From: Nitrospira sp.
GTDB taxonomy: Bacteria > Nitrospirota > Nitrospiria > Nitrospirales > Nitrospiraceae
NCBI GenBank assembly: GCA_024330925.1
Contig: JANDJK010000004.1
Location: 1-64,000, forward strand
DNA length: 64,000 nt
Direction: 5' to 3'
Of the stretch, positions 38,102-48,548 are shown piece by piece (the stretch's first letter is position 1; each line of letters opens with the position of its first letter). A model generated the notes under the pieces. It saw only the letters and a program-made list of their open reading frames with translations, did no database searches and had not been told where the DNA came from. The position numbers and the translations under genes are program-made.

Positions 38102-38881
38102 GTTGAATTGTCCCCCGACAGCTTGGCGGCGAAAGAGGGAAATCTGTACCGTGTCGATACGCTTACCCATCAGATTCGTCTGTGATTGATGGGACAGGCG
38201 TTCTCATCACTCCCATAGCCGGTCTGGGCTATCCCTGATGGAGCGGTGATGGTGGGGCTTCTCTCTGCTGGCCTCTATGAACCGGCTGCCTTGGCCGTTG
38301 ATGGGCAGGCAGTGTTGTACGTGGCTGGTCAAGGAAATCCCTGCGTTTATGGGGTGGGCTTGCGGAGGAAAGTGACCGGGATGGTAGTCGGGAGAAGGAT
38401 TGCTCAGTACACCTCGGTACAATGGAGAGGACAGACTGGCCAGGGAAGTGGCCCCGGCTGAACCCAGTGGTGCGGCCGGTACCGACGACAGGCGCTCTGC
38501 CTTGCCGATCTCTTTACGATCCCTTTAAATGGGAGGATCTGAATGGTTGCGTGAGCAAAGGGGGGATTCGGACGGTCGCGGGGGAGGGGCGAATATGTTT
38601 TGATGGCATCCAAGCAAGGTTGCCCGTTAGCCTCTCAAAGTCGGTGGGTATGGCTGGTGATCGAGAAGGCAACACACGCATCACGATGGGGACCATCCTG
38701 TGATACGATGTTGGAGTTGGATGACGGGTGGAGTCGAATGACTGGTTTGGAAAGGACATGCGGTGTATTGAAACGATGCGGATCGGTTGTGGCAACGGCA
38801 TGGAATGGTCCACTTGGCATGGCGGTCAAGCCCAGAGGACATAGTGTGATCGCCGATACGGTCAACCATCGGATCAAATAG
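38102..38881 (+). pseudogene. decayed NHL-repeat (beta-propeller) gene
   Basis: NHL-repeat pieces occur in successive but shifted frames with stops: LAAKEGNLYRVDTLTHQIRL from about 38126; VIDGTGV then AGLGYP, stop, WSGDGGAS around 38239; AGLYEPAALAVDGQAVLYV from 38264; GGIRTVAGEGR around 38561; and SVGMAGDREGNTRITMG around 38640; and GMAVKPRGHSVIADTVNHRI at 38815-38878. NHL repeats normally read P.GvAVD..GNLYIADT.NHRI and alternate with SGDGG and TVAG motifs, exactly the order seen. At least three frameshifts and several stops make an intact protein impossible. Intact relatives are usually exported propellers. Confidence 0.8.
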
Positions 38882-38910
38882 TGACGCAGTACAATTGAGA
38901 GAAGGACGCG

Positions 38911-39936
38911 ATGCTGAAGAAGAAATCCAAATATGTCATGGCGATTCTGGGGGCAACTGGTGCAGTGGGGAAGGAAACGCTGGAAATTTTGGAAGAGCGA
39001 AAATTTCCTTTGGAGTCATTGCGTCTTTTTGCTTCTCGGCGGTCGGCGGGAGATACCGTATCGTGCCAAGGGAAAGATTGGAAAGTTGAAGAACTGACGC
39101 CAGCGTCGTCCTTCGACGGTGTCGATATCGCGTTGATTTCGGCGACCGATGCGGTTAGCCGTGAATATGGCCCAAAACTCAGTGCTGCGGGAGTGGTGGT
39201 GATCGACGACAGTGCGGTTTTCCGGATGGAGCAGGATGTTCCGTTGGTTGTGCCGGAAGTCAACGGCGATGCGTTGCAATCGATGCCACGGGGGATCGTA
39301 TCGATTCCCAACTGCACGACAACTCCTCTTGTGATGGCTTTGAAGCCACTTCACGATGCTGTGGGGATTAAACGAGTGGTGGTGACAACCTTTCAGTCCG
39401 TTTCAGGAACCGGCGCTGCAGCGATGGATGAGCTCGTGGACCAAACGAAGGCCTTGTTGGCGTTCCGTGAGGTTAAACCCAAGGTCTATCCCCATCAAAT
39501 CGCCTTTAACCTGCTGCCCCAGATTGGTTCCTTCAAGGAGAGCGGCGACTGCTCGGAGGAAGTGAAGATCGTAATGGAGACGAGGAAAATTTTGGGGGCG
39601 CCGTCACTCCGTGTGACCGCAACGACTGTGCGGGTACCGGTGCTCCGTTGCCACTCCGAGGCGGTCAACGTCGAATTGGAGAAGCCGTTGAGCACGAATG
39701 AGGCGCGAGCGCTGTTAGCTGAGATGCCTGGTGTGGTTGTGTTCGATGATCCGGCCAGAAAACTGTACCCGATGCCGCTTGATGTGGCGGGAAAAGATGA
39801 CGTATTTGTCGGCCGCATCCGACAGGATCAGTCAGTTGAGCACGGCCTCAATCTGTGGGTGGTGTCTGATAATCTTCGGAAGGGGGCGGCGCTTAACGCT
39901 ATTCAGATTGCCGAATGGTTGATCAATCGAGTCTAG
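38911..39936 (+). CDS. asd: aspartate-semialdehyde dehydrogenase
   Basis: NADPH-dependent reduction of aspartyl phosphate, branch point to lysine/diaminopimelate, threonine and methionine. NADP motif AILGATGAVGKETLEIL, active-site C135 in SIPNCTTTPLVMALKPL, catalytic region TFQSVSGTGAAAMDEL and late histidine VRVPVLRCHSEAVNVE. 341 aa. It stands alone downstream of the pseudogene, 30 nt after it. Confidence 0.97.
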   Translation: MLKKKSKYVMAILGATGAVGKETLEILEERKFPLESLRLFASRRSAGDTVSCQGKDWKVEELTPASSFDGVDIALISATDAVSREYGPKLSAAGVVVIDDSAVFRMEQDVPLVVPEVNGDALQSMPRGIVSIPNCTTTPLVMALKPLHDAVGIKRVVVTTFQSVSGTGAAAMDELVDQTKALLAFREVKPKVYPHQIAFNLLPQIGSFKESGDCSEEVKIVMETRKILGAPSLRVTATTVRVPVLRCHSEAVNVELEKPLSTNEARALLAEMPGVVVFDDPARKLYPMPLDVAGKDDVFVGRIRQDQSVEHGLNLWVVSDNLRKGAALNAIQIAEWLINRV

Positions 39937-40094
39937 CGAGGCTACGCGAAGCTAAGCAGCGAACCACGAAGCTAAGGGGGCCGCTGATGTCACCGATCGC
40001 GTGGTGTAAGTTGTGGGAAGACCTATTCGGGATCCAAGGGGACCAATCTTGATAAGCGTCCCAGGACGAGTGACCCTGTGAGGAGGGATGAGAC

Positions 40095-40361
40095 ATGATG
40101 CCTGAGGTACCCGAATGGACTGCGATTGGCAAGATGATGATAGGGATCGGGCTTCTGATCATAGGAATCGGTGTATTGTTGGTAGCAATGGACCGAATTG
40201 CCAGCTTAGGCAATCTATTTGGTTGGCTAGGGAAATTACCGGGTGATATTGCCTATAAGCGTGACAATTTCAGCTTCTACTTTCCACTGGGGACCAGCAT
40301 CGTCGTCAGTGTGGTCTTGAGCCTATTATTGTATGTATTGGGATGGTTTCTCCGGCGATGA
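40095..40361 (+). CDS. DUF2905 membrane protein
   Basis: An 88-residue protein with two transmembrane helices (MMIGIGLLIIGIGVLLVAM and SIVVSVVLSLLLYVLGWFL) connected by the diagnostic loop GKLPGDIAYKRDNFSFYFPLGTS. DUF2905 members are small inner-membrane proteins often beside SpoIID or queA, as here. Two ATG codons (40095, 40098) follow GAGGAGGG. Overlaps the next gene by 4 nt. Confidence 0.92.
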   Translation: MMPEVPEWTAIGKMMIGIGLLIIGIGVLLVAMDRIASLGNLFGWLGKLPGDIAYKRDNFSFYFPLGTSIVVSVVLSLLLYVLGWFLRR

Positions 40362-41599
40362 CAGTGTTCGCGGGCCTGTCTGTCCTGCGCATCCTTGGAT
40401 TGCTCGTGGGGGGCCTGGCTCTCGCAGGGGGGACGGCCTATGCCGCGCCAGCTATCCGGGTATTGTTGGCATCGGATGTCCAGCGTGTTGAAGCTCGTGC
40501 GTCTCACGTGTTGTGGGTGACGGGTGAGAAGGGCAACGCCCGTGTGTATCGTAATGCGGCGGTCCGGATCGAACGTCACGGCCAGAACCTCTTTCTGGAC
40601 GGTACCCGTATCGACGGCGAGCAGCTTATCTTGCGAGCTGGGCATCAAGAGCTTACCATCTGGTTGTCGCAGGGAGGCAAACAAGATCCCAAACCATCTT
40701 CTAGCCCCACTGATGGTTCTCTGAGCTGGCAGGTCAAGGGGTTTGTCCAGGTGATCGCTCGAGGGAATGGTCTGCTGGTCGTCAATCACGTCGATCTCGA
40801 AGAGTATGTGAAAGGGGTTCTACCGGGCGAAGTCAATCCCGCCTGGCATCTTGAAATGCTCAAGGCGCAGGCCGTTGCAGCTAGAACCTATGCGCTCTAT
40901 CACCACATGTTGAGCGGTGCTCGCGATTATGATGTGGTCGCTGGCACGCAAGATCAGGTCTATCAAGGGCGCCGAGGTGTCGATGCTCGTGTGGAACAAG
41001 CAGTTGATGCCACGAGGGGGGTGGTTGTGACGTACGAAGGGGCGCCAATCTATGCAGCATTTTCGTCGACAGCTGCCGGTTTGACAGAAGATGCCGCGGT
41101 CGTCTGGTCCAAAGACCTGCCGTATTTAAAGGGCGTTGAGTGTCCCTTTGACTTGGAGTCTCCCTACTATCAGTGGAAAACGTCATTCAAGGTTGAAACA
41201 TTGGAGCGGAACCTCCGACGGCAGGGAGTCGATGTTGGAACGATTGCGGCATTGACGCCTCTGTCCTACAGTCGCTCAGGTCGTGTTGCCACGTTGCGGC
41301 TCTTGCACTCTAAAGGGGAGTTGATTTTGCGGGGAGAGGAGCTGCGCCGAGCCGTGGGCTACACCGTTGTGCCTAGCACGCAATTCACCATTGATTCATT
41401 TGGTGACGAAGTGGTTTTGTCCGGTTATGGCAATGGGCACGCGGTCGGCCTCTGTCAGTGGGGCGCTAAAGAACTAGCCGAGTTGGGCTACTCCTATGGC
41501 AGCATTCTCCGCTATTACTATCCCGGAACGGAGTTGGGGCATGTGTCGTTGGCGAAGGCACCTCTGCCGCCTCCAATGGTGGCGGCGCCCGCCTTTTGA
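40358..41599 (+). CDS. SpoIID/LytB domain protein
   Basis: Exported protein related to the SpoIID lytic transglycosylase that strips peptidoglycan. ATG 40358 overlaps the preceding stop and gives a signal peptide (LRILGLLVGGLALAGGTAYA); an earlier in-frame ATG is at 40343. The domain shows LEEYVKGVLPGEVNPAWHLEMLKAQAVAARTYA in two adjacent pieces with the catalytic glutamate, YQGRRGVDARVEQAVDATRG, FSSTAAG and GYGNGHAVGLCQWGAKELAE. 413 aa. Followed immediately by queA. Confidence 0.93.
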   Translation: MTVFAGLSVLRILGLLVGGLALAGGTAYAAPAIRVLLASDVQRVEARASHVLWVTGEKGNARVYRNAAVRIERHGQNLFLDGTRIDGEQLILRAGHQELTIWLSQGGKQDPKPSSSPTDGSLSWQVKGFVQVIARGNGLLVVNHVDLEEYVKGVLPGEVNPAWHLEMLKAQAVAARTYALYHHMLSGARDYDVVAGTQDQVYQGRRGVDARVEQAVDATRGVVVTYEGAPIYAAFSSTAAGLTEDAAVVWSKDLPYLKGVECPFDLESPYYQWKTSFKVETLERNLRRQGVDVGTIAALTPLSYSRSGRVATLRLLHSKGELILRGEELRRAVGYTVVPSTQFTIDSFGDEVVLSGYGNGHAVGLCQWGAKELAELGYSYGSILRYYYPGTELGHVSLAKAPLPPPMVAAPAF

Positions 41600-42618
41600 T
41601 GCGGCTCTCAGATTTCGATTTCCCATTCGACCCGTCGTTGATTGCCACGCAACCGATCGTTCCACGCGATCAAGCCCGCCTGTTGGTCCTCGATCGGCAG
41701 TCCGGACAGATGATGCATTATCGGGTCAGCGATCTCCCATCTTTGCTGGTCCCCGGCGATGTGGTGGTGGTGAACAATACGAAGGTGTTGCCAGCTAGGA
41801 TCGTGGGGATCAAACGCCCAAGTGGCCGACCGGTCGAGGTGCTCTTTGTCAAGAATCTCGCAGACACTGTCTGGCAGGTGATGGTCAAGGGCCGGTTTCG
41901 GCCCCAACAGGTGATTGAGTTGCCTCAAGGGGCACGCGCCACGATTCTTCAACGCGATGCCGAAGGCACGGTCGTGAAGGTGGATAGTCCGCTGCCCATT
42001 CGTCACCTGTTGCAACAGTACGGGATGATGCCCCTTCCGCCCTATATGAAACGACGCTCTATCCGTCAGGATTATGAGTGGTATCAAACGGTGTTTGCTG
42101 TCCATGAAGGGTCCATTGCAGCTCCTACGGCTGGATTACATTTTACGAATGACTTGCTTGCCCGTTTGGCAGCGCGAGCGATCGATGTTGTGGCAATCAC
42201 GCTACATGTTGGTCCAGGGACGTTTCGGCCCGTCGTTACCGAGCACATTGAAGATCATCGGATGGAGGGGGAAACCTTCAAAGTAGAGGCCGAGGCGGCT
42301 CAGGCCATTCTGCGAGCCAAACAAACAGGTCGACGGGTTATAGCAGTTGGCACAACCGTTGTGCGGACACTGGAGACCGTGGCACTGAAATATGGCCGAA
42401 TCATCCCTACCCAGGGCGAGAGCCATCTGTTTATCACGCCGGGATTTCGATTTTTAGCCGTCGATGCGCTCATGACCAACTTCCATCTTCCTAAAACGAC
42501 TTTGTTGATGCTGGTCTCTGCCTTTGCTGGGATTGAATTCGTTCGACGCGCGTACGAAGAAGCGGTCAAGGAGCGGTATCGTTTTTATAGCTACGGCGAC
42601 GCGATGTTAATTCTCTAG
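41599..42618 (+). CDS. queA: tRNA preQ1(34) S-adenosylmethionine ribosyltransferase-isomerase
   Basis: Adds the epoxycyclopentane ring in queuosine synthesis. ATG 41599 overlaps the previous stop (TGATG). [57 protein letters not shown] and TNFHLPKTTLLMLVSAFAG are hallmarks. 339 aa, normal. Other queuosine genes are not nearby. Confidence 0.97.
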   Translation: MRLSDFDFPFDPSLIATQPIVPRDQARLLVLDRQSGQMMHYRVSDLPSLLVPGDVVVVNNTKVLPARIVGIKRPSGRPVEVLFVKNLADTVWQVMVKGRFRPQQVIELPQGARATILQRDAEGTVVKVDSPLPIRHLLQQYGMMPLPPYMKRRSIRQDYEWYQTVFAVHEGSIAAPTAGLHFTNDLLARLAARAIDVVAITLHVGPGTFRPVVTEHIEDHRMEGETFKVEAEAAQAILRAKQTGRRVIAVGTTVVRTLETVALKYGRIIPTQGESHLFITPGFRFLAVDALMTNFHLPKTTLLMLVSAFAGIEFVRRAYEEAVKERYRFYSYGDAMLIL

Positions 42619-42753
42619 ATGGAGGGTGTGGGTCTTGCTGAAGGAACCGAGGGGGGACAGGCCAGCCGGCGAAGGGCGAAGTGCGAGCCTCCCAGGTCAT
42701 CCGCCCCTGAAACGACGATGATCCGAGAGAAGGTCCCCTGCTTCTCGTAGCGG

Positions 42754-43452
42754 CTAGAGCAACTCGCGGCGGATTTTGATGGGGATTTTAGCCTTGAGGG
42801 CGTCTTGGTAAGCAGCGAGCGCGCGTTGTTGTTTCTGGAGCAACATGTCCTGAACGGCGCGTTCTCTGCTACCAATCAGATCGGCGCCATCGCCGTTCTG
42901 ACCTCTTGTGGTAAGAGCTTGGCTTTCCGCCAGCTCTGCAGGAGTGAGGGCGATGGAATGGCGAACCATCATGCGTGCCTTGCCGGCCAACAGTTCTTGT
43001 TTTTGGGCTGCTTCGAAGGCGGCGGGAGTCCAATGATTGGCTGCGAGGAGGCGCCGATAGAGATCGGGATCAAACGCCCCATTTTTTTGGAAATCGGGAA
43101 TTTGCAGGATCGCTTCGCGCAGATCTGCATCGGAGATCGTAATACCCATCTCTTGGGCGGCAATGACCCACAGTCGGCCTTCCACCAGTTGATCAATCAC
43201 AAGTTGCTTAAAGGTTTCGTCGTTGAAGTCACCGCCACTTCTCTCTCTGTAGGCTCGGTACATTATCTCGTAGGTGCGTCGGAATTCATCGCGGGAGATG
43301 GTGAGGTCCCCAACCGTCGCGATTGTATTGGTTGATGATTCGCCAAACCCCCACCACCCCATTGTGATGACAAAGGCAATGGCGAGGATACCCATGATCG
43401 ACTTAAGGAACCATGGGTAATTATGGGCAGCATTTCGAATCGCCTTGATCAT
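42754..43452 (-). CDS. membrane-anchored SurA-N/PpiD-N-like chaperone without PPIase domain
   Basis: The 232-residue protein has one N-terminal transmembrane helix (SIMGILAIAFVITMGWWGFG), then VGDLTISRDEFRRTYEIM and a helical SurA-N-type domain (IDQLVEGRLWVIAAQEMGITISDADLR, FDPDLYRRLLAANHWTP). The parvulin rotamase domain normally following in SurA or PpiD is absent: the protein ends shortly after a charged helix (KAKIPIKIRRELL). It probably acts as a periplasmic holdase. Converges with queA. Confidence 0.85.
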   Translation of the reverse strand: MIKAIRNAAHNYPWFLKSIMGILAIAFVITMGWWGFGESSTNTIATVGDLTISRDEFRRTYEIMYRAYRERSGGDFNDETFKQLVIDQLVEGRLWVIAAQEMGITISDADLREAILQIPDFQKNGAFDPDLYRRLLAANHWTPAAFEAAQKQELLAGKARMMVRHSIALTPAELAESQALTTRGQNGDGADLIGSRERAVQDMLLQKQQRALAAYQDALKAKIPIKIRRELL

Positions 43453-43644
43453 TGTTTTGCAACCTCATTGCAGAATGACAACCCTCGTTTATTGTACTTG
43501 GCCGTCTCTCTCATGACAAGATGAGCGGGGGGCTGTTTGTGTCGGGATGGGAGGAGAGAGGCTCGCTGCGGCGACCTCGATAGGATGTCTTCAATGGGGC
43601 GAGCAAAACATCACAATTGACGTAGGGTAAAGAATGGTCTTTGT

Positions 43645-43673
43645 TTGAGCGAGATAGCGGTTTTTGCTATATT
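43645..43673 (+). promoter_or_regulatory. sigma-70-type promoter upstream of the RDD gene and mre cluster
   Basis: TTGAGC at 43645-43650, a 17-nt spacer and TATATT at 43668-43673, about 24 nt before the proposed TTG start at 43697. Confidence 0.6.
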
Positions 43674-43696
43674 GCCACTGGGTTCAAGGAGATGCC

Positions 43697-44155
43697 TTGA
43701 TAGGCGAAGAGCTGAGCTCCAAGGTGCTGGAACAGGCGGTTTATCCGAAAGCCCACGTGCTGAATCGGTTCGTTGCCAAGCTCATCGATCTATTCATCGT
43801 CGCTGCTGCGAGTGAAATGGCGTCGCCGGTGGGGTTTCTGTCCGGTCTGGCCTACATTTTGATTGCGGATGGTTTTGCAGGGGGAAAGAGTATTGGCAAG
43901 CGGCTGATTGGGCTTGAGACAATACGGCTGGACAAGCGGGAGCCTGCTGGGTTTAGGGAGTCAATTCTGCGGAATTTGCCATTTGGCTGTGCGCAGATCG
44001 CGTTTGTGATTCCATGGATCGGATGGCTTATGTCCTTAGCGATTGTGGCGTTTGAGAGTTTGTTGATGATCGGCAATGAGCAGGGGCGGCGTCTGGGCGA
44101 TGAGGTGGCTGGGACCCAGGTGTTGGATGCGGGCCAATTAGTGGTGCCCGACTGA
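43697..44155 (+). CDS. RDD family membrane protein
   Basis: TTG 43697 is chosen because GGAG precedes it and the -10 element lies upstream; an earlier TTG at 43664 would lie inside the promoter. The 152-aa product has the family entry VLNRFVAKLIDLFIVAAASE with Arg and Asp in the first helix, a GGKSIGKRLIGLETI loop and a second pair of helices. RDD proteins may be Na+/H+ or other transporters; function is not known here. It precedes mreB by 63 nt. Confidence 0.88.
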   Translation: MIGEELSSKVLEQAVYPKAHVLNRFVAKLIDLFIVAAASEMASPVGFLSGLAYILIADGFAGGKSIGKRLIGLETIRLDKREPAGFRESILRNLPFGCAQIAFVIPWIGWLMSLAIVAFESLLMIGNEQGRRLGDEVAGTQVLDAGQLVVPD

Positions 44156-45268
<1,113 letters not shown>

Positions 45269-45281
45269 GGTCCATCCCGCG

Positions 45282-46160
45282 ATGCGGATGGTCAATTTTC
45301 GTGCATCGTACAACACTGGCCGGTTAGTCATTGTTCTCGCAGTTGTGCTGCTGGTCGGTTTCCTTCTTGTGCCTACCCACTTGCAACAGATCTTTCAGCA
45401 AGTCGGAAGTCCTGTGGGATGGGTGATGAGCTGGCCCTTGCGTGCTATGGACGGGGTCAAGGACGGTCTGATCAATGTGTGGAACGGCTATGTTGCCCTG
45501 CGAGGAGTCGAGGCGGAAAACCGGGAGCTCCGCAAAGAGATCGAATATCTAAAGGGGCAGAATAATCAACTACGGGAAGCGGCTGCTGCCACTGCTCGGC
45601 TAGCAGCGTTGTTGGAGTTCAAGCAGCAAGCCAACATTCCAACGATCGCCGCCCAGGTCATCGGCCGTGATACGGGCAACTGGTATCGGGCTATTATTCT
45701 CAATAAGGGGGAGGCCGATGGGTTGCGGCCAGACATGGGAGTGATCACGCCGGCTGGCGTTGTGGGGCGCATCGTCAAAACGACAGCCGCCACAGCGGTC
45801 GTTTTGTTGGTGACGGATCCCAATAATGCGATCGCAGGAGTGGTACAGCGGACGCGAGATGAAGGGATTGTGGAAGGAACGGCAAGCGGGTTGGCCCGGT
45901 TGAAATATATCCCGATGTTGTCTGATGCACGGCCAGGGGATCAGGTGGTGACGTCTGGGCTTGTAGGAGAGTTCCCCAAAGGCTTAGCGATTGGAACGAT
46001 TACCAAGATCCATAAGGAGGATGGCGGCTTGTTTCTTTCGGCTGAACTCACGCCGGTCGTGGACGGTGAGCACGTTGAGGAAGTCTTGGTGATTCAATCG
46101 CTTCCTGGGTCCGGCGAAGGAAAACGTCAAGGGACGTTCAAGGAGAAGCCTACGTCATGA
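45282..46160 (+). CDS. mreC: rod shape-determining protein MreC
   Basis: Bitopic scaffold linking MreB to the periplasmic wall enzymes. ATG 45282 gives MRMVNFRASYNTGRL followed by a transmembrane helix (LVIVLAVVLLVGFLLVP), a coiled coil (LRGVEAENRELRKEIEYLKG) and the beta-barrel periplasmic domain (AQVIGRDTGNWYRAIILNKG, VITPAGVVGRIVKT, VTSGLVGEFPKGLAIGTI). 292 aa. The start lies 13 nt after mreB. Confidence 0.96.
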   Translation: MRMVNFRASYNTGRLVIVLAVVLLVGFLLVPTHLQQIFQQVGSPVGWVMSWPLRAMDGVKDGLINVWNGYVALRGVEAENRELRKEIEYLKGQNNQLREAAAATARLAALLEFKQQANIPTIAAQVIGRDTGNWYRAIILNKGEADGLRPDMGVITPAGVVGRIVKTTAATAVVLLVTDPNNAIAGVVQRTRDEGIVEGTASGLARLKYIPMLSDARPGDQVVTSGLVGEFPKGLAIGTITKIHKEDGGLFLSAELTPVVDGEHVEEVLVIQSLPGSGEGKRQGTFKEKPTS

Positions 46161-46660
46161 GGGTGTTGATGTGGTCGGCGCTCATTGCTGTGTTGGTTCC
46201 TCTTCAATCTGTTTTGCTGCCCTCCGTCAAGATCGGAGGGGCAATGGCCGACCTTGGGTTAGTCGTCACGTGCCTTACGGGAGTATTGGGGGGCGAGCTC
46301 CATGGGCTGTTGATGGGGCTCGTAATGGGGTGGGTGATGAGCTTGTTCTCAGTCATTGACCCTGTGGTGGCCATGGGGATCAAGGGGGTGGCGGGATATG
46401 TGGCCGGTTTTGCAGGACGCTATCTGGTGGCTCTTTCGCCCATGATTGTCGCGATAGGAATGGGAGTGCTCTCTTGTGGTGCTGGATTAGCGACAGCGCT
46501 TGTGCTGTCACTCCATGACGTGCAAGATGGGTGGTGGGTCCTGCGGGTTGTGGTGCTGCCGCAGGCTGTGCTGGACGCCCTGGTCGGTGGTGTATTGTAC
46601 TGGGGCCTCGCCAGCCGCTATGGCATAGAGCGATGGCGGGGAGAGTATCGGATATCGTGA
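46157..46660 (+). CDS. mreD: rod shape-determining protein MreD
   Basis: Polytopic membrane partner of MreC; 167 residues with about five hydrophobic segments. The start PLQSVLLPSVKIGGAMADLGLV is MreD-like. It overlaps the mreC stop (ATGA) and precedes mrdA by 4 nt. Identification relies mainly on hydropathy and position, since MreD sequences vary greatly. Confidence 0.92.
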   Translation: MRVLMWSALIAVLVPLQSVLLPSVKIGGAMADLGLVVTCLTGVLGGELHGLLMGLVMGWVMSLFSVIDPVVAMGIKGVAGYVAGFAGRYLVALSPMIVAIGMGVLSCGAGLATALVLSLHDVQDGWWVLRVVVLPQAVLDALVGGVLYWGLASRYGIERWRGEYRIS

Positions 46661-46664
46661 GGGC

Positions 46665-48548
46665 ATGGTGCTGGGTAGTTATTCGGAAGCGGAATATGGC
46701 GATTTCCAGCGACGGCTGCTCATCCTCCGAGCGGGCCTGCTCTTGGTAGTGATCCTGCTGGGATTGCGGCTCTGGCACCTCCAAATCAAGGAAGGTGCTT
46801 ACTACCGGGATCTTTCGGAAAACAATCGCACTAGGAAAGTCTTAATGGAGCCGGCCCGTGGGTTAATCTACGATCGGCATGGAGTCTTATTAGCCAACAA
46901 TGTGCCGAGTTTCAGCCTCTATGTAGCCTTGGAAGAAATCAAAGATCGGGAAGCCTTGATTCAGAAATTGTCCGATTTGTTGGAGTTGGATCCCGCATTG
47001 ATCCGCAAGAAATTGGGGGGGAAGGGCGGAAAGCTGGTACCACGTAAGATCAAAGATCGGTTGACCCTTCGGGATGCCGTCTTGATTGAATCGCATCGGC
47101 TGGATCTCCCCGGCGTGATGATTCAGGTTGAATCGCAACGGAACTATCCTGGCGGGATGACGGCGTCTCATGTGTTGGGCTATGTCGGAGAAGTATCGGC
47201 CGAGCAACTAGAGAAACCTGAGTTTTCTGATCTCCATCAGGGCAGTATTGTGGGACAATATGGGATCGAAAAGTCCTTCGATCGGTATGTACGAGGAAAG
47301 GCGGGCTACAAACGAGTTGAGGTGGATGCTCATGGTCATGAAAAGAAATCGGTGGTCGTGGAAAAGCCGCACCCTGGTAATGATTTGTATCTGACAATCG
47401 ATGTGCGACTGCAAAAATTAGCCGAGGATTTGCTGGGGCGGGAAGCTGGTGCCATCGTAGCGTTGGATCCAAACAACGGCGATGTGTTAGCTATGGCTAG
47501 CCGACCCGCTTTCGATCCTAACGTGCTGTCAAGAGAACTGACGCCCAAGCAGTGGGCCGAGATTGTGCAGGATGAGGGGCGGCCTCTGAACAACCGAGCC
47601 TCGCAGGGGCAATATCCGCCCGGTTCCACCTTCAAGGTGCCGATGGCGATTGCTGCGTTGGAGTCGAAAACGATCTCCCCGTCGAGCACGGTGTTTTGCA
47701 ATGGCGGCTACCAGTATGGCAATCGAACTTTCCGCGATTGGAAAGCGGCCGGGCACGGGGTTGTGAATGTGCACAGTGCACTTGTCCATTCCTGTGACGT
47801 GTACTTTTATACGATCGGCCAGCGTATGGGTATCGACCTGATGGCCGAATTTGGCAAGCAATTTGGGTTGGGCCAGAGCACGGGGATCAATCTCCCTGCC
47901 GAACGAAGTGGCATCATGCCTTCGACAGAGTGGAAGAAAAAAGTCAAGAAAGAACCGTGGCTGCCAGGAGAAACAATCTCGGTAGCCATCGGTCAAGGAT
48001 ATGTGACGGTGACTCCTCTGCAGATGGCCAATTTGATTGCAACGGTCGCCAATGACGGCCTTCATTACCGACCGCGCTTAGTGTGGGCGGTGATGGATCG
48101 CAGCACGGGCAATTTGTTGGAACTGCCGGCAGTGCCACAAGGAAGAGTCAACGTCAAACCGGAAACGTTTCGTCTTGTTAAAGAAGCATTGGCTGACGTG
48201 GTGAAAGTCGGAACGGCGACAAGGGCGAAATCGTCGATGGTGACAATTGGCGGAAAAACGGGGACCGCTCAAGTCGCAGCGCTCCGCAGTGGCCCGGAAG
48301 AGTCGATCCCGAAAAAATCCCGCGATCATGCCTGGTTTGTTGCCTTCGCGCCGGTCGAGTCGCCGAAAATTGCCGTAGCAGTGTTGGTTGAGCATATGGG
48401 GCATGGCGGCTCTGCTGCGGCTCCTCTAGCGAAGGAGATCATTGAGGCATATTTCAAACTGAATGACGAGGTCTCTCTGAGCGGTTCCGAAACCTCCCCC
48501 GGTTTTTCTACTGCTCCATTGTCACAGGCAAGGCCGGACTCCCTATGA
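46665..48548 (+). CDS. mrdA: penicillin-binding protein 2
   Basis: Transpeptidase for lateral cell-wall elongation, working with RodA. An N-terminal transmembrane helix (LLLVVILLGLRLWHL) is followed by the dimerisation domain (PARGLIYDRHGVLLANNVP). Catalytic motifs: S321 in PGSTFK (SxxK), SCD at 376-378 (the SxN-type site), and K531-T-G in GGKTGTAQ. 627 aa, normal. A Ser/Pro-rich C-terminal tail follows. Overlaps rodA. Confidence 0.97.
   Translation: MVLGSYSEAEYGDFQRRLLILRAGLLLVVILLGLRLWHLQIKEGAYYRDLSENNRTRKVLMEPARGLIYDRHGVLLANNVPSFSLYVALEEIKDREALIQKLSDLLELDPALIRKKLGGKGGKLVPRKIKDRLTLRDAVLIESHRLDLPGVMIQVESQRNYPGGMTASHVLGYVGEVSAEQLEKPEFSDLHQGSIVGQYGIEKSFDRYVRGKAGYKRVEVDAHGHEKKSVVVEKPHPGNDLYLTIDVRLQKLAEDLLGREAGAIVALDPNNGDVLAMASRPAFDPNVLSRELTPKQWAEIVQDEGRPLNNRASQGQYPPGSTFKVPMAIAALESKTISPSSTVFCNGGYQYGNRTFRDWKAAGHGVVNVHSALVHSCDVYFYTIGQRMGIDLMAEFGKQFGLGQSTGINLPAERSGIMPSTEWKKKVKKEPWLPGETISVAIGQGYVTVTPLQMANLIATVANDGLHYRPRLVWAVMDRSTGNLLELPAVPQGRVNVKPETFRLVKEALADVVKVGTATRAKSSMVTIGGKTGTAQVAALRSGPEESIPKKSRDHAWFVAFAPVESPKIAVAVLVEHMGHGGSAAAPLAKEIIEAYFKLNDEVSLSGSETSPGFSTAPLSQARPDSL

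Noticed and set aside
39947-39976. Two copies of CGAAGCTAAG 20 nt apart after asd
   Set aside because: Only two short copies; too little for a repeat element.
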